NCBI RefSeq assembly: GCF_003086295.3
Contig: NC_092039.1
Span: 65,615,649-65,679,648 of the forward strand
DNA from: Arachis hypogaea
Lineage: Eukaryota; Streptophyta; Magnoliopsida; Fabales; Fabaceae
Length of the DNA stretch: 64,000 bases
Direction of reading: 5' to 3'
The notes under the pieces: generated by a model
Told to the model about the DNA's origin: nothing
The model's database searches: none
What the model saw: the letters and a program-made list of their open reading frames with translations, nothing else
In this document: positions 21,109-33,027 of the stretch, one piece after another
Layout of the letters: each line of letters starts with the position of its first letter
Position numbering within the stretch: position 1 is the first letter of the stretch
Program-made: the position numbers and the translations under genes

Positions 21109-21909
21109 ATGAACAGAAACAGGGATAAAAACATTGTTGTTGAAGCTGATGCTGAACCTGAAAAAACTCTAAAGAAGAAGCTAAGAGAAGCTAAAGCACA
21201 ACACTCCAGAGAGAACCTTTCAGAGAATTTCGAAAAAGAATTAGACATGACAGCGGAACCCAACAACAATGCCAGAGATGTAAGGAAGATGCTTAGTGAC
21301 TATACTGCACCAACTTTCAACTTTTATGGAAGAATCATCTCAATTCCTGCCATTAGAGCAAACAACTTTAAGCTTAAGCCTCAATTGGTTTCTCTAACGC
21401 AACAGAATTGCAAGTTTCATGGACTTCCATCGGAAGATCCTCATCAGTTCTTAGTAGAATTCTTGCAAATCTGTGATACTGTTAAGACCAATGGGGTTGA
21501 TCCCGAGGTCTACAGACTTATGCTTTTCCCCTTTGCTGTAAAAGACAAAGCTAGAACATGGTTGGACTCACAACCTAGAGAAAGCCTGAACTCTTGGGAC
21601 AAGTTGGTCAATGCTTTCTTGACCAAATTCTTTCCACCTCAAAAGATGAGCAAGCTTAGAGTGGAAGTCCAAACCTTCAAACAGAAGGAAGGTGAATCCC
21701 TCTATGAAGCTTGGGAAAGATACAAGCAATTAACCAAAAGGTGTCCTTCTGACATGCTTCGAGAATGGAGGATCATATGTATATTCTATGATGGTCTGTC
21801 TGGAATGTCAAAGATGTCATTGGACCATTCTTCTGGTGGATCCCTTCATCTAAAAACACCTGTAGAAGCCCAGGAACTCATTGAGATGGTTGCAAATAAC
21901 CAGTACATG
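21109..21909 (+). CDS. gag: gag of element I, 3' end removed by D+
   Basis: The frame is open from ATG at 21109 to the D+ insertion; the terminal TGA is the first codon of the D+ LTR. The protein starts with a charged region of about 70 residues. The gag capsid region follows ('NFYGRIISIPAIRANNFKLKP', 'CDTVKTNGVDPEVYRLMLF', 'NAFLTKFFPPQKMSKLR', 'SLYEAWERYKQLTKRCP', 'GGSLHL'). It is the uninterrupted equivalent of the broken E1 gag. Gag forms the particle that carries the RNA. No stop is present in the surviving 267 codons. Confidence 0.88.
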
Positions 21910-22179
21910 TGATGCCAGGGCATCTTGGTCAGTTTAACTGACCTTTTCTTTACTATTTTAGGGTAGTTTCATGCATTTTCTTAGAAAATAAGCATGTTTT
22001 GGGTAAAAATACACTTACATCTTGATTCAAGCAAACATTGTGAACTTTACATGATTTCATGAGAATTATGCATGAATTGAATGATAAAATGGATGATGCA
22101 TGATCTCATGATTTAGAACCAAGCTTTGATGCACTTTATTTGCTTGATTTCAGGACAAAGGAAGCAAGGAAGAGCCACG

Positions 22180-23090
22180 TTAGCAGCCATGTTAGTCTAA
22201 CTAACGTGACCACTAATGTGGAATGGGAGTAAGTTTGCAGCGTTAATGGAAAAAGTGATCGCTAATAACACCTTCAAAAGCCATCATAGCCCACATTAGT
22301 TGCCACGTTAGTTACATTAACGTGGGAGCTAACGTGGAAAGGAAAGGGGAGCTCCAACGTTAGTGGTAAAGGTGAACACCACTAACGTTCCAAAAGGCCA
22401 CACATAGCCACATTAAGAGTCACGTTAATCCAATTAACGTGAACTCTAACGTGAAAGGAGAAAGAAATTGCCAACATTAGTGACACTCACCTTTGTCACT
22501 AACGTTGGACTAAGCCAATATTGCCTACGTTAGTGGTCATGTTAAGACCACTAACGTGAAGGGTAACGTGGAGCAAGGAATGATAGGCCAACATTAGTGA
22601 CACTCACCTTTGTCACTAACATTGGAGATGGCAATTACTACCACGTTAGTGATCACGTTAATGCAATTAACGTGAGGCACTAACGTGGGAAGAAGGGGTG
22701 TTTTGAAGCGTTAGTGACAAAGGTGAGTGTCACTAACACCCTCAAAGCTTGGGCATGCCCACGTTAAGGGCCACGTTAGTTACACTAACGTGGATCACTA
22801 ACGTAGGGAAGAGAAGCAAGGAGCAACGTTATTGGTAAAGGTGAATACCAATAACGTTTGTGAAAGACTAAGGAGCAATGTTATTGGTAAAGGTGAATGG
22901 CAATAACATTTGTGAAGGACTAAGAGGCAACGTTAGTGGTCACGTTAGTGCCACTAACGTTGAAGTTAATGTGGATCAATTTGGTTTGGAGCGTTAGTGA
23001 AAAAGGTTATCGTCACTAACATTTTTGAACCCAAATTTACACTTAACGTTAACACCACTAACGTCCTAACTAACGTCCACCCATGCCTGA
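22180..23090 (+). repeat. U3 hairpin array of the D family (CCACGTTAG words)
   Basis: This array has more than fifteen copies of CACGTTAG/CTAACGTG and AACGTTAGTG/CACTAACGTT arranged as inverted repeats. The clearest hairpin is 22825-22858, with 13 paired bases (AACGTTATTGGTA and its complement) around the loop AAGGTGAA. Others pair TTAGTGACA or TTAGTGGT around the same AAAGGTGA loop. At 22527-22557 a 12-pair stem has a different loop. There is no coding potential. Confidence 0.85.
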
Positions 23091-23206
23091 CTCACACTTT
23101 TTCTGCAAGCAAAGCTGATCCCACGAAAGATTGTAACTGCTTTAACTCAAGATCAAAGGCCAATATCCAAGACTTGAAGAGCTGACTAGAAGATCAAGAA
23201 GAGTAG

Positions 23207-23215
23207 TATATATAG
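23207..23215 (+). promoter_or_regulatory. TATA box of the D+ LTR
   Basis: TATATATAG lies about 115 bases downstream of the last hairpin of the U3 array. The D- LTR has the complement of the same sequence at 40692-40700. The role is inferred from position and consensus. Confidence 0.6.
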
Positions 23216-23514
23216 AAGTAGTTTTAAACTAGAAGGAGGCTTGGCATTATTGGGAACTACATTCTGTATATTTACTTTTCTTGCAAATTCTAGTTTACTT
23301 TCTGAATGCACTCTTCTCTATCATCTTCCGTTTTCAGAGCTATGAACAACTAAACCCCTTTTCATTGGGTTAGGGAGCTCTGTTGTAATTTGATGGATCA
23401 ATTATAGTTTTCATTTTTCTTGCTCTTTCTTTTCTCTTGATTTACTAGAAAGCTTTCGATCCTAAATCAATTGGTTATTTGTCTTGGAAAAGAAACTCTC
23501 CATAAATGGATCTC

Positions 23515-24250
23515 TGATGAGCGGATAATTTATACGCTTTTTGGCATTATTTTTAGGTAGTTTTTAGTACGGTCTAGCTACTTTTAGGGATGTTTTTATT
23601 AGTTTTTATGCAATTTCACATTTCTGGACTTTACTATAAGTTTGCATTTTTTTCTATGATTTCAGGTATTTTCTGGCTAAAATTGAGGGATCTGAGCAAA
23701 AATTTGATTCATGCTGAAAAAGGACTGCTGATGTTGTTGGATTCTGACCTCCCTGCACTCGAAATGATTTTTTTGGAGCTACAGAAGTCCAATTGGTGCG
23801 TTCTCAATTGCGTTGGAAAGTAGACATCCAGGGCTTTCCAGCAATATATAATAGTTTATAGTTTTCTCAATGATAAATGGCGTAAAATGGTGTTAAATGC
23901 CAGAAATAGGTTACAAGTTGGAGTTAAACGCCTAAAACAGGTTACAACCTGACGTTTAACTCCAGAAATAGCCCAGGCACGTGAAAAGCTCATGTCTCAG
24001 CCCCAGCACACACCAAGTGGGCCCCAGAAGTGGATTTCTGCACTATCTATCTCAGTTTACTCATTTTCTGTAAATCTAGGTTACTAGTTTAGTATTTAAA
24101 CAACTTTTAGAGATTTATTTTGTATCTCATGACATTTTAGATCTGAACTTTGTATTTCTGATGGCATGAGTCTCTAAACCCCATTATTGGGGGTGAGGAG
24201 CTCTGCTGTGTCTCGATGAATTAATGCAATTACTTCTGTTTTCCATTCAA
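23515..24250 (+). repeat. FIDEL-type LTR fragment in the D+ LTR
   Basis: It begins with the true LTR start TGATGAGCGGATAATTTATACG but stops in mid-LTR at CATTCAA, where FIDEL-type LTRs continue TCACGCTTGC. D sequence resumes with ACACTTTAATTTGGAAAT. It is a solo LTR or element that lost its 3' part together with adjoining D sequence. It has decayed palindromes at 23880-23955. Confidence 0.75.
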
Positions 24251-24833
24251 ACACTTTAATTTGGAAATACATGTGGTATAATCAGTGACCCTACTTCATC
24301 TCTTCCCATGAGCAATTAAATCAAGGAATTGGGTAATTTTTCTTGCTTAGAGAGATTGGGTTGCTAAGAAATTGGGATCCAATCACTTAAGATTGCCAAG
24401 GAGATCAATGAATGCATTGATTGAGGAAGAGATGAGAATGAACTTGATCCGGAGAATGCAACATCTCCTAAGCCCAATAAATTCCCCATTTCTGATCTTA
24501 CCCATTCTCTTTACATTCTGCCATTTACTTTCATGTTCATCTCCCCAAATCCTCATTTAAGATTCTGCAATTTACTTTCTACAATTTACTTTCCGCCATT
24601 TATTTCTAGCATTTACATTTTCTGTCATTTGCTTTCCCGCCATTTAATTTTCTGCAATTATTAACTCAACTTCTGCGTAACTCAAGTAGAACATTCCTCC
24701 AATTAAAGTTGCTTTACCAGTCAATCCCTGTGGGATTCAACCTCACTATATTGTGAGTTTTTACTTGACGACAATTCGGTATACTTGCCAAAGGAAAATT
24801 TGTTGAGAGACAAGTTTCCATGCATCAAGTTTA

Positions 24834-24853
24834 TGGTGCCGTTGCCGGGAATT
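24834..24853 (+). promoter_or_regulatory. Primer-binding site of D+
   Basis: TGGTGCCGTTGCCGGGAATT is the tRNA-Asp site with two C/G-to-T/A changes, seven bases after the LTR end. It is followed by a 265-base leader without genes. Confidence 0.85.
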
Positions 24854-25118
24854 GATTTTGTATCAACAATGATTAAGTTGCAGGATAACTAGATTGAGCA
24901 ATTTTCTTTATTTTGATTATTTCATCTTAGTCATTTACTTCCAATTTTTCTATTTTGTTTCTGTTTTCTTTCTTCTTCATCTGTTTTCCTGGCTATCTAC
25001 CATTTAGTTCACTAACCCACTAACTGTTTGATACATTGCACCACTCACACTAACAGCCATTCTAACAAGAGTAATTTCTTTATTTATCTTCTTTCTTGCT
25101 TTTTGCTCTGTTGGTTGT

Positions 25119-26878
25119 ATGACAGGTAGAAGAAGCGGAGCTTCAACTTCCTTTGATTCTAAACCTGAGAGGACCTTCCTTAGATTAAGGAGGGAAGCAA
25201 GAGGGAAGAGAGTCATTGGTGCTGAGGAAGAGGAGGAGTATTTTAAAACAGACATGGAGGAGAATATAGAGAACCACCAGGAAGAAGAAGCTCACAACCA
25301 TGCCAGAGAAGGCCCAGTGAATCATGATGGGTAAGAGAGAAGAGTTCTAGGCTCTTACATCTACCCAAACCCAGGAAATTATGGAAGTAGCATCCAAAAG
25401 CCAACCATACATGCCAATAACTTTGAACTGAAGCCCCAGTTCATCACCCTTGTTCAGAACAACTGTGCATTCGGAGGAAGTACCCAAGAAGACCCCAATT
25501 AACATCTAACCACATTTTTAAGAATATGTGATACTGTGAAGTCTAATGGTGTTCATCCGGATGTCTATAGACTACTTTTGTTCCCTTTTTCACTTAGGGA
25601 CAAAGCATCTAAATGGTTGGAATCTTTCCTGAAGGAGAGTTTAGCAGCCTGGGAAGATGTGGTGAACAAATTCTTGGCAAGATTCTATCCTCCTCAAAGA
25701 ATTAACAAGTTGAGAGCTGAGGTACAAACCTTCAGGCAACAAGATGCTGAAACTCTCTATGAGGCATGTGAGAAGTTTAAGGACTTAACAAGAAGGTGTC
25801 CACCAGACATGTTCAATGAATGGGTTCAACTGCACATTTTCTATGAGGGTCTTTCTTATGAATCAAAGAAGGATGTAGACCACTCATACGGGGATCTCTA
25901 AACAAGAAAAAGACCATTGAAGAAGCCATAGATGTCATCGAGACTGTAGCTAAGAATGACTATTTTTATGCTTCTAAAATGAGCAACACTCGAGGAGTGA
26001 TAGAGCTAAACCATATGGATGCACTGCTGGCTCAAAACAAGATGATCACCAAGCAGTTAGCTGACCTTACCAAAAGGATGGAAGAGAACTAAGTCGCAGC
26101 AGTCAATACTTCACCACCAGCTCGAGAAGGAGTAAATACAGAGGAAGAGAGTTACTGGGAACAAGCCAATTATATTGGGAACTCACCTAGGCAGGCCCAT
26201 GACCCATACTCTAAAACTTATAATCCGGGTTGGATGAACCACCCAAACTTTGGGTGGGGAAATCAACAAGATCAAGGCCAGGATCAAAGACGTCACAACC
26301 CCAACAACAATGCAACTCACCAACATTCCACGTAGAGATCATATCAGCACCCACCCAATAGTACCTCTCAACATCCACATCAAAATCAAAATGGCCTTTC
26401 TCACCCCTCCTACCTCAGTTCACCATCACCACCCGAAGATAGACTCTCCAGAATTGAGACTCTACTTGAAGATATATTCAAGGAAGTTCAAGACAGTAAA
26501 GCATTCCGGGAAGAAATGCGATCCAATATGTAAAATCAAGATGCTGCCATCAAGAAATTTGAAAGACAAATTAGCTACTTATTCAAGCAAGTCCCTAGCC
26601 ATAATATTCGCAGCAATACTAATTCAACCTCAAGGGAGGAGTGTCAAGCTATCACTCTCAGAAGTGGGAAGGAATTGAAGAAGACTTCCAAGAAACCACA
26701 AGAGAATAACTCAAATGAAAAGGAAAAGAGACAAGATGAAGTTAGAGTTTCCACTCCTAATTCACATCAAGAAGGAGAAGTACTGAAGTCATACGTTACA
26801 AAAGCCCCATACCCTCAGCAATTGAAAAAGAGGGGAGAGGACAGCCAATTCTCAGGATTCTTAGAAATTACAGATTAA
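25119..26878 (+). pseudogene. gag: Broken gag of D+
   Basis: ATG at 25119 begins 'MTGRRSGASTSFDS', as in the gags of B+ and D-. A TAA follows after 71 codons; B+ has CAA here and D- has the same TAA. A second TAA lies near 25500. The capsid region is open at 25536-25880 ('VHPDVYRLLLFPFSLRDKA', 'ARFYPPQRINKLRAEVQTF', 'RRCPPDMFNEWVQLHIFYEG'). A small deletion then shifts the frame near 25890. The tail with 'NPGWMNHPNFGWGNQQ' and 'AITLRSGKEL' runs in other frames to 26878. The tail is Asn/His-rich and shows no zinc knuckle. Confidence 0.85.
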
Positions 26879-26897
26879 CATACCCTTTGCTGAAGCA

Positions 26898-29800
26898 ATA
26901 GAAAAAATGCCACTCTATTCCAAGTTCTTGAAGGAGTTGATGACCAAGAAGAGAAGCTGGAAGAACAACGAGACTATGATACTAACCGAAGAATGTAGTG
27001 CCATCATTCAGGCACAAATTACCCCAGAAATTGAAGGATCCTGGGAGCTTTCAAATTCCTTATATCATAGGGGAAATCATAGTGGAAAAGGCTTTATGTG
27101 ATTTAGGAGCTTGCATAAATCTGATGTCCTTAGCAATGATGATAAAAATGAGGATTAAAGAGGCCAAGCCAATAAGAATTGCCCTGCAACTGGCAGACCA
27201 ATCATTCAAGTTTTCTCACGGAATAGTAGAAGACTTGTTGGTGAAGGTAGGAGACTTTAGCTTCCCAGCAGACTTTGTAGTGTTGGATATGGAGGAAGGA
27301 GCCAAGACCTCTATCATCCTAGGAAGGCCATTCTTAGCCACTGCCGGAGCCATCATTGATGTCCAAAAGGATGAACTTATCCTTAGACTACATGAGGGGA
27401 AAATGATATTCAATGTATTCAAGGGCATGAGTTACCCACAAGACTCATTGGGAGAATGTATGAGGTTGGATTCAGTGGAAGCTGTAGTGCAAGAGACTTT
27501 TGAAGAGGAAGAACTTGAGGGGTTGACAGAAGAAGAGGAATCAGCATCAAGGGAAGAGGCTGCGACAACTGAGGTTCATGTTCAAGGCACACTAGAGGAG
27601 AAGAATGAAAGAAAAGAAGCACCTAAACTTGAACTAAAGGCACTGCCGCCCACTCTCAAGTATGTATATTTAGGAGAGAATAAAAGCTATCCAGTGATCA
27701 TAAACTCAGCCCTCAGCCGAGAACAAGAGGAGGAATTACTCCAAGTATTGCAAAAGCATAAGGATGCCCTTGGATGGACACTTGCTGACTTGAAGGGAAT
27801 CAGTTCAGCCATATGCATGCATAAAATACTGTTAGAAGATGATGCCAATCCTTCCATTCAACCCCAAAGGAGGCTGAATCCAGTCATAAAGGAAGTGATA
27901 CCGAAGGAAGTCATAAAGCAGTGGCAGGGAGGGGTAATCTACCTAATTTCGGATAGCCCATGGGTCAGCCTCGTCCAAGTGGTCCCCAAGAAAGGAGGAA
28001 TCACTATAGTACCCAATGAAAGGAACGAGCTAATCCCTACAAGAAACGTCACAGGATGGAGGATGTGCATTGATTACAGAAAACTCAATGAAACCACAAG
28101 AAAATATCACTTTCCACTTCCCTTCATGGATCAGATGCTGGAAAGACTTATAGGATACGCATATTATTGTTTTCTAAATGGTTATTCAGGATATAACCAA
28201 ATAGTGGTTGATCCAAGAGACCAGGAGAAAACATCATTTACTTGCCCATATGGAGTGTTTGCCTAAAGGCGCATGCCATTTGGGCTATGTAATGAACCTG
28301 CAACTTTTCAACGCTGCATGCTTTTTATCTTCTTGGATATGATATAGAAGTTCATTGAAGTCTTTATGGATGACTTTTTAGTATTCGGGGATTCCTTTCC
28401 TAATTGCCTAAATAATCTTGCCTTGGTATTAAAAAGATGTCAAGAGACCAATCTGGTCTTGAATTAGGAAAAATGTCACTTTATGGTGACAGAAGGAATA
28501 GTCCTTAGCCATAAAGTTTCTAACCAAGGCATTGAGGTAGACAGAGCTAAGGTGGAACTAATTGAAAAATTACATCCACTGAGTGATGTCAAGGCAATTA
28601 AGAGCTTTTTAGGGCATGATGGCTTCTACAGAAGATTTATTAACGATTTTTCAAAGATAGCCAAGCCCTTAAGCAATCTTCTTGTGTCTGATACCCCATT
28701 TATCTTTGATGAAAAGTGCATGCTAGCATTCGAAAACTTGAAAAAGAAGCTATCCTCAGCTCCTATCATCACCCCACCTGATTGGAACTTACCATTCGAA
28801 TTGATGTGTGATGCATCTGATTTTATAGTTGGGGCAGTACTAGGATAGAGGAAAGATAATTTGGTGCATGTCATATACTATGCCAGCAAGGTCCTCAATG
28901 ACACTTAAAGAAATTATACCACTACTGAATAGGAGTTGTTGGCAATAGTTTTTACATTTGACAAATATAGATCATACCTCATTGGCTCTAAAGTGATTGT
29001 TTTCACCGATCACAAAGCACTTAAATATCTATTTGCCAAACAGGAATCAAAACCAAGACTGATAAGATGGATCTTATTGTTGCAGGAATTCAATATTGAG
29101 ATTAGAGACAAAAAGGGGTGTGGAGAACAAGGTAGCAGATCATCTATCCAAGATCCCTTGTGAGAAAATTGGTACACATGATACAAGTGTAAATGAGTTC
29201 TTTCCAGATGAACAGTTAATGTTGGTTCACAAGGCACCCTGGTTTGCAGATATTACCAATTTTAAGGCAATTGTTGACTTGCCTCCTGGAATCAACAAAC
29301 ATCAAAGAAGAAAACTCATCAATGATGCTAAATATTTCATTTGGGATGAGCCATATCTCTTTAAGAAGTGCTCAGATGGAATCCTTAGGAAGTGCATTTT
29401 AGAAGAAGAAGGATGAGAGGTCCTATGGAATTGCCATAGTTCTAGCTATGGAGGTCATTTTGGAGGAGAAGGAACCGCAGCAAAGGTATTGCAATGCGGG
29501 TTCTTCTGGCCTACTATCTTCAAGGATGCCAAGGAACCGGTGAGGAGCTGCGATGAGTGTCAGAGGGCTGGAAATCTACCTAAGAGAAATGAGATGCCAC
29601 ATCAATTCATCTTAGAACTCGAACTGTTTTATGTATGGGGGATCGACTTCATGGGACCATTCCCAACCTCATATTTGAACAAGTATATTTTGGTGGTAGT
29701 GGACTATGTATCTAAGTTGGTGGAGGCCGTGGCAACCCCAACAAATGACAACAAGGTGGTCATGAACTTTCTTAGAAAGAATATCTTCAGCCGATTTGGA

Positions 29801-30517
29801 GTACCACGAGCCCTCATCAGCGATGGAGGGAGTCATTTTTGCAACTGACCATTAGAGACTCTACTCCTAAGATATGGGGTGAAGCATAAGGTTGCCACAC
29901 CTTATCATCCCCAAACAAGTGGGCAAATCGAGATATCCAACAAAGAGTTTAAAAGGATCTTGGAAATTACTGTGGGGGCATCAAGAAAGGACTGGTCGAA
30001 AAAGTTGGATGATGCTCTTTGGGCGTATAGGACAGCCTTCAAAACACCAATTGGGATGTCCCCATATCAGCTGGTGTATGGAAAGTCCTGTCACTAACCA
30101 TTAGAGCTGGAGCACAAAGCCTTTTGGGCTCTCAAGATACTAAACCTCGACAGCACTGCTGCTAGTGAAAAAAGGGTCTTGCAGCTGCAAGAACTGGAAG
30201 AGTTTAGGTCTCAAGCCTATGAAAACGCCAAAATCTAAAAGGAAAATGTAAAAAGGAGACATGATCTCAACCTGGCACCAAGAAGTTTCGAAGAAGGACA
30301 ACATGTACTCATCTACAACTCCAAACTGAGACTCTTCCCTGGAAAACTCAAATCAAGGTGGTCGGGACCCTTTCTGGTCACAAAGGTATCACCTTATGGA
30401 CACATAGAAATCATGAAAGAAAGCTCAAGGAGGAAATTCACTGTGAATGGGCAAAGACTCAAACACTACATGGGCAATATGGGGGAAGGCCCTAAACAGA
30501 AGTATAATCTCAACTAA
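26898..30517 (+). pseudogene. pol: Broken pol of D+ (protease, RT, RNase H, integrase)
   Basis: The longest open piece (26998-28266, 422 codons) has the protease triad DLG (residues 35-37), 'IILGRPFLAT' and the first RT blocks up to '[11 protein letters not shown]'. A TAA then interrupts RT just before 'RMPFGL'. The catalytic block reads 'FMDDFLVF' near 28365, after another stop. RT/RNase H pieces follow at 28483-28848 ('CDASD') and 28936-29115 ('TDHKALKYL'), a frameshift near 29115, then integrase at 29489-30097 with 'GIDFMGPFP', 'SDGGSHF' and 'GQIEISNKE'. The integrase tail ('[10 protein letters not shown]', 'VNGQRLKHY') ends at TAA 30515-30517. It cannot make a working enzyme. Confidence 0.88.
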
Positions 30518-31530
30518 AGAAGCAACCGTCGAACTAGCGACGCTAATAAAAGCGCTTTGTTGGGAGGTAACCCAACTTGAGGTAGTTTTCTTTTCATTAT
30601 TATCTCAATAAAAGATTCAAGTAGAGTTCTCTGTATTGTGAGGAGCTAAGTTTGGTGTTGCACACCAAAACAATCCAAGCGTGAATGTGAAACTCTAAGT
30701 TTGGTGTTCCACCAAAGACTCCATCTGAAAATCGCATTGCAACCCTTCAATGATAAAGCATTTGCTCTAACAATCAGAGAAACTACTTGATAGATGCTTA
30801 GTTTCTAGTTCATAGTTTGCTTTTCTAGTTCATAGTTGTTTTCTTAATAAAAGCACAAGAGGTTTCTGCATGTATTCAATTTACTAAGTTTGGTGTTCAC
30901 ACACAAAATTAAGTTCAAAAATTCACAAGTATACGTGCATGCTAACTGTTTTTCAAGTGCTTGGGGAACAAGAAACTTCCAATAGTTTTATAGGAATTTA
31001 ATCAATCCCTTGGAATAACCATACACCATCATCCAAGGAGACAAATAAGGATGCAAAACCTAGGATGATGATGACAAGGAAGAAATAGGAAGACATCAAG
31101 AGGTTGTATTGTATTTAACTATCTCTGAGTTGTAGTACTTTAATTGAAAGTATGATTGAATATTGTTCTCAGAGACATTCATATTCTGCTTGTTCCTCTT
31201 TATTCACATATCAGGGTTACTGGTCTAAGTTCCCAGTTTTCATTTTCACCCTGCTAAATTGTATGCTTGCCCTTTAAGCTAACTAAAAGAAAATGCTATG
31301 AAAAACCAGAGTAGGGTTCATCTTGTGAAGCGAGTTCTCAATGTTTGTGGTGTGGTAATTAATTAGCTAAGTTGGTTCACTAACAAGGTATACAGGCAAC
31401 TAGATGTTCTGAATCATATGCTTGAAGCACATTCTATGAGACTAGCTAAACAACAAGATCCTAATAAGAAAAAGGAAAAGAATAGTGAGAGTTTAAAAAA
31501 GAAAGAGAGTAAGAAATAAGGCTAGGCACC
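30518..31530 (+). other. 3' non-coding region of D+
   Basis: It holds the post-pol hairpin (30559-30576) and AAGTTTGGTGTT words at about 30648, 30693 and 30885. No gene is visible. D sequence continues in D- beyond the point where B+ interrupts it (complement of about 45170), which shows that the B+ insertion is later than D+. Confidence 0.8.
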
Positions 31531-31710
31531 TGATGACTTGCATCATCTACCGTTCTTTCTTGCATAAAGAAGACCATGAAAGAGCACAAATCTCATTTGA
31601 TCAGTACAATTCATGCATTATTTGATGAATATTATGGTACACTACTTTGAGATGAGTTGTGCTGAATTGTAGGTAAAAAATGTATAAAAAATGGGTAGAA
31701 GACAAGCAAA

Positions 31711-32735
31711 GAGCTGGGCGTGTGAAACTGGCATGTCACTTGAGAGCAAACGCCACAAAAGTGCACTGGCGTGGCACGCCAGGAACGAAGCGTGGCACGC
31801 CAGTACTAAATTCCAGAAGGTAGATCCAAGCATGCATGTGGGCGTGGCACACCAGGGACTGGGCGTGGCACGCAAGTAATAGATTCCAGAGAGCAAAAAG
31901 AGGAGACACATGAAGGGCGTTGCACGCCAGGCTGGGCGTGGCACGCCGGATCCATCAACTGCTATGGGCGTGCCACTTGAAGTCGAAGGCGTGGCACGCC
32001 AGCTCCAGAAAGTCACTTTGGCTTGCCACTTGAAGACCCAGGCGTGGCACGCCAAGCTTGAAGAGTGAACAAATACATGCGTGTGCCACTTGAAGTCGAA
32101 GGTGTGGCACGACAACCTCTTAACCTCACATAGGCATGCCACTTGAGCAACCAGGCGTGGCATGCCAATGCACAAGACAACACAAGCAAGAACTGGGCGT
32201 GCCACTTGGTGTCGAAGGCGTGGCACGACAATTCCAAAAAGTCAATTTGGCATGCCACTTGAAGGCCAAGGCGTGGCACACCACCCCTAGAATAAGAAAA
32301 GATCATGGGCATGGCACGCCAACCTGCAGGCGTGGCACGCTGGTATAATTTTTCAGAAAGGGTGGAAGTGGCCAATTACATGGGGCGTGCCACTTGAGCT
32401 TGAAGGCGTGGCACGCCATTCACTATTCCTCACTTAGGTGTGCCACTTGAGCAATAAGGCGTGGCGTGCCAAGCAGAGGGGTTATTCACCTAACATGGGC
32501 GTGGCATGCCAGTTAAATTTTCCAGACGCAATGAAAGTGGAGAAATCAAAGGGCGTGCCACTTGAGCTCGAAGGTGTGGCACGCCAACACAAGAATTCCA
32601 CTTCGGCGTGCCACTTGAGTTCGAAGGCGTGGCACGCCAAGGTTGAAAGAGGGACGAGTGTGCCACTTAAGGGATTGAGCGTGACACGCCAAGCCATTTT
32701 GAAGGGCACGTGACACGCCTGAGAAGCACCAGCCA
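31711..32735 (+). repeat. U3 hairpin array of family B (GGCGTGCCACGCC words)
   Basis: A unit of about 34 bases, GGCGTGCCAC then TTGAAGTCGAAGGC then GTGGCACGCC, recurs about every 60 bases for 1 kb with degenerate copies. Each unit pairs 10 bases around a 14-base loop. The loop varies among TTGAAGTCGAAGG, TTGAGCTCGAAGG and TTGAGCAACCAGG, while the stem stays. The array is the mirror of 1-566. Open frames across it are not genes. Confidence 0.88.
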
Positions 32736-32836
32736 CACGCCAGCTAAGGGGTCACGTTTATTTAGTGCTTTCTTTCCCTCCAAAATGTAATTTTCCCTTT
32801 TTCACTTCTGTAATTCTTTCATTTTACTAGGAGTAG

Positions 32837-32846
32837 TATATATACC
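32837..32846 (+). promoter_or_regulatory. TATA box of the B+ LTR
   Basis: TATATATACC lies about 100 bases downstream of the U3 array, in the same relative place as the TATA boxes of C, D and S. Confidence 0.6.
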
Positions 32847-33027
32847 CCAAAAGAGTACTAAAGAAGGGGTTAAGCAGTTAGTTCTAGATCCACTTTTACA
32901 TTCCACTTTTGAGTACTTTCTAAGCTATGAGTAGCTAACTTCCCTCTCATTGAGAGAGGGAGCTCTGTTGTACTTGATGGATTGATAATAGTGAAATTCT
33001 TCTTCTCTTCATCTTCTCTTTGATTTG

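Larger units (their letters stand above)
19169..21909 (+). mobile_element. Element I: FIDEL-type element, cut at both ends
   Basis: This consists of the last 330 bases of a 5' LTR (19169-19496), a tRNA-Asp primer site, a 1.6-kb leader and the first 267 codons of gag. The left end is lost in the junction with fragment X. The right end is interrupted by D+ at 21910, and the remainder lies beyond the window or is lost. Its LTR end (GCATACC) matches solo LTR S. Confidence 0.8.
21910..24827 (+). repeat. 5' LTR of D+, with a foreign LTR piece inside
   Basis: It starts TGATGCCAGGGCATC and ends TTTCCATGCATCA. It contains the U3 hairpin array (22180-23090), TATATATAG at 23207-23215 and the U5 hairpin CTCACTATATTGTGAG at 24742-24757. 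Bases 23515-24250 are a FIDEL-type LTR fragment that replaces some D sequence present at 40280-40450. The matching LTR of D- is 39766-44538. Confidence 0.85.
21910..31530 (+). mobile_element. Element D+: decayed Athila-like element inserted in the I gag
   Basis: The order is 5' LTR (21910-24827), tRNA-Asp primer site, gag, protease, RT/RNase H, integrase and a 3' non-coding region. At 31530 the element B+ begins, so the rest of D+ and its 3' LTR lie beyond the window. The coding region is collinear with D- but carries many stops and frameshifts. The left target half is ACATG (21905-21909); its partner is not in the window. Confidence 0.88.

Noticed and set aside
31711..32735. CRISPR-like array or satellite
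   Set aside because: Repeat units are degenerate, the spacers are related to each other, and the array sits inside an LTR with TATA box, U5 and primer site. It is a U3 inverted-repeat array in a plant element.
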